The notes under the pieces: model-generated
The model's input: only the letters and a program-made list of their open reading frames with translations
Told to the model about the DNA's origin: nothing
Database searches by the model: none
Program-made: the position numbers and the translations under genes
Origin: Saprospiraceae bacterium
Lineage (GTDB): Bacteria; Bacteroidota; Bacteroidia; Chitinophagales; Saprospiraceae
Assembly (NCBI GenBank): GCA_020628475.1
Contig: JAHDFB010000022.1
Span: 1-45,122, forward strand
Direction: 5' to 3'
DNA: 45,122 nt
In this document: piece after piece, positions 45,104 through 45,122 of the stretch
Layout of the letters: every line of letters begins with the position of its first letter
Position numbering within the stretch: position 1 is the first letter of the stretch

Positions 45104-45122
45104 ATTATATCAAATACCTTTT
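45104..45122. repeat. Direct repeat, copy 2 (at the window end)
   Basis: ATTATATCAAATACCTTTT matches copy 1 in 18 of 19 bases and runs to the last base of the window, so it may open a second copy of the element or be a target-site-like flank. Confidence 0.55.

Noticed and set aside
44600..45122. Insertion sequence or transposase remnant
   Set aside because: No transposase-like open frame and no long terminal inverted repeats are visible; only the structured non-coding element is seen.

Overview
The window is a 45 kb chromosomal segment of a Bacteroidota bacterium, most likely a marine Saprospiria/Lewinella-like lineage. Three things point there: AT-rich DNA with promoters of the TAnnTTTG (-7) type and few recognisable Shine-Dalgarno sites; several very large secreted proteins ending in type IX secretion (T9SS) sorting domains of both type A (Por_Secre_tail) and type B (gliding-motility-associated, CHU_C); and a TonB-dependent receptor with an N-terminal carboxypeptidase-regulatory-like domain. 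No mobile element, CRISPR array, tRNA or rRNA was recognised.

Layout. 1-3840: the 3' part of rpoC and its terminator. 3884-7271: a GNAT acetyltransferase, then a compact minus-strand operon (ArsR-type regulator, GNAT, atypical SDR, cupin) divergent from a macro-domain protein, with an inverted-repeat candidate operator between them. 7361-7471: a strongly structured intergenic element. 7494-10847 (minus): a secreted CHU_C protein followed with zero spacing by riboflavin synthase. 10934-15147 (minus): a housekeeping operon reading 194-aa unknown protein, era, der, rfbC, rfbD. 15384-18527 (plus): a NadR-kinase-like protein, then a TPP riboswitch and the TonB receptor it should control, so the receptor is probably for thiamin or a thiamin precursor. 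18534-18847: terminator plus a palindrome-rich repeat-like region. 18848-19447 (minus): a small outer-membrane barrel protein.

19749-43585 (plus) is about 24 kb of almost uninterrupted exported proteins: a 1718-aa PKD-repeat metalloprotease (type A sorting signal), a 456-aa PKD lipoprotein, and three giant CHU_C proteins of about 2131, 1803 and 1606 aa, each built from a different tandem repeat module. The CHU_C proteins probably end up on the cell surface or outside the cell through T9SS, but no T9SS machinery gene and no PorP/SprF partner is in the window. 43760-44599 encodes a sirtuin with the Tyr-x-x-Arg pair of desuccinylase/demalonylase-type enzymes.

The last 460 bases (about 44660-45122) carry no gene but hold a well-organised, nested stem structure. 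Its 5' boundary sequence recurs (18 of 19 bases) exactly at the window end, 444 bases later, suggesting a tandem or flanking copy of an undescribed non-coding element. I consider this element, the 7361-7471 element, and the strict 477-base dyad periodicity of the metalloprotease the most unusual things here.
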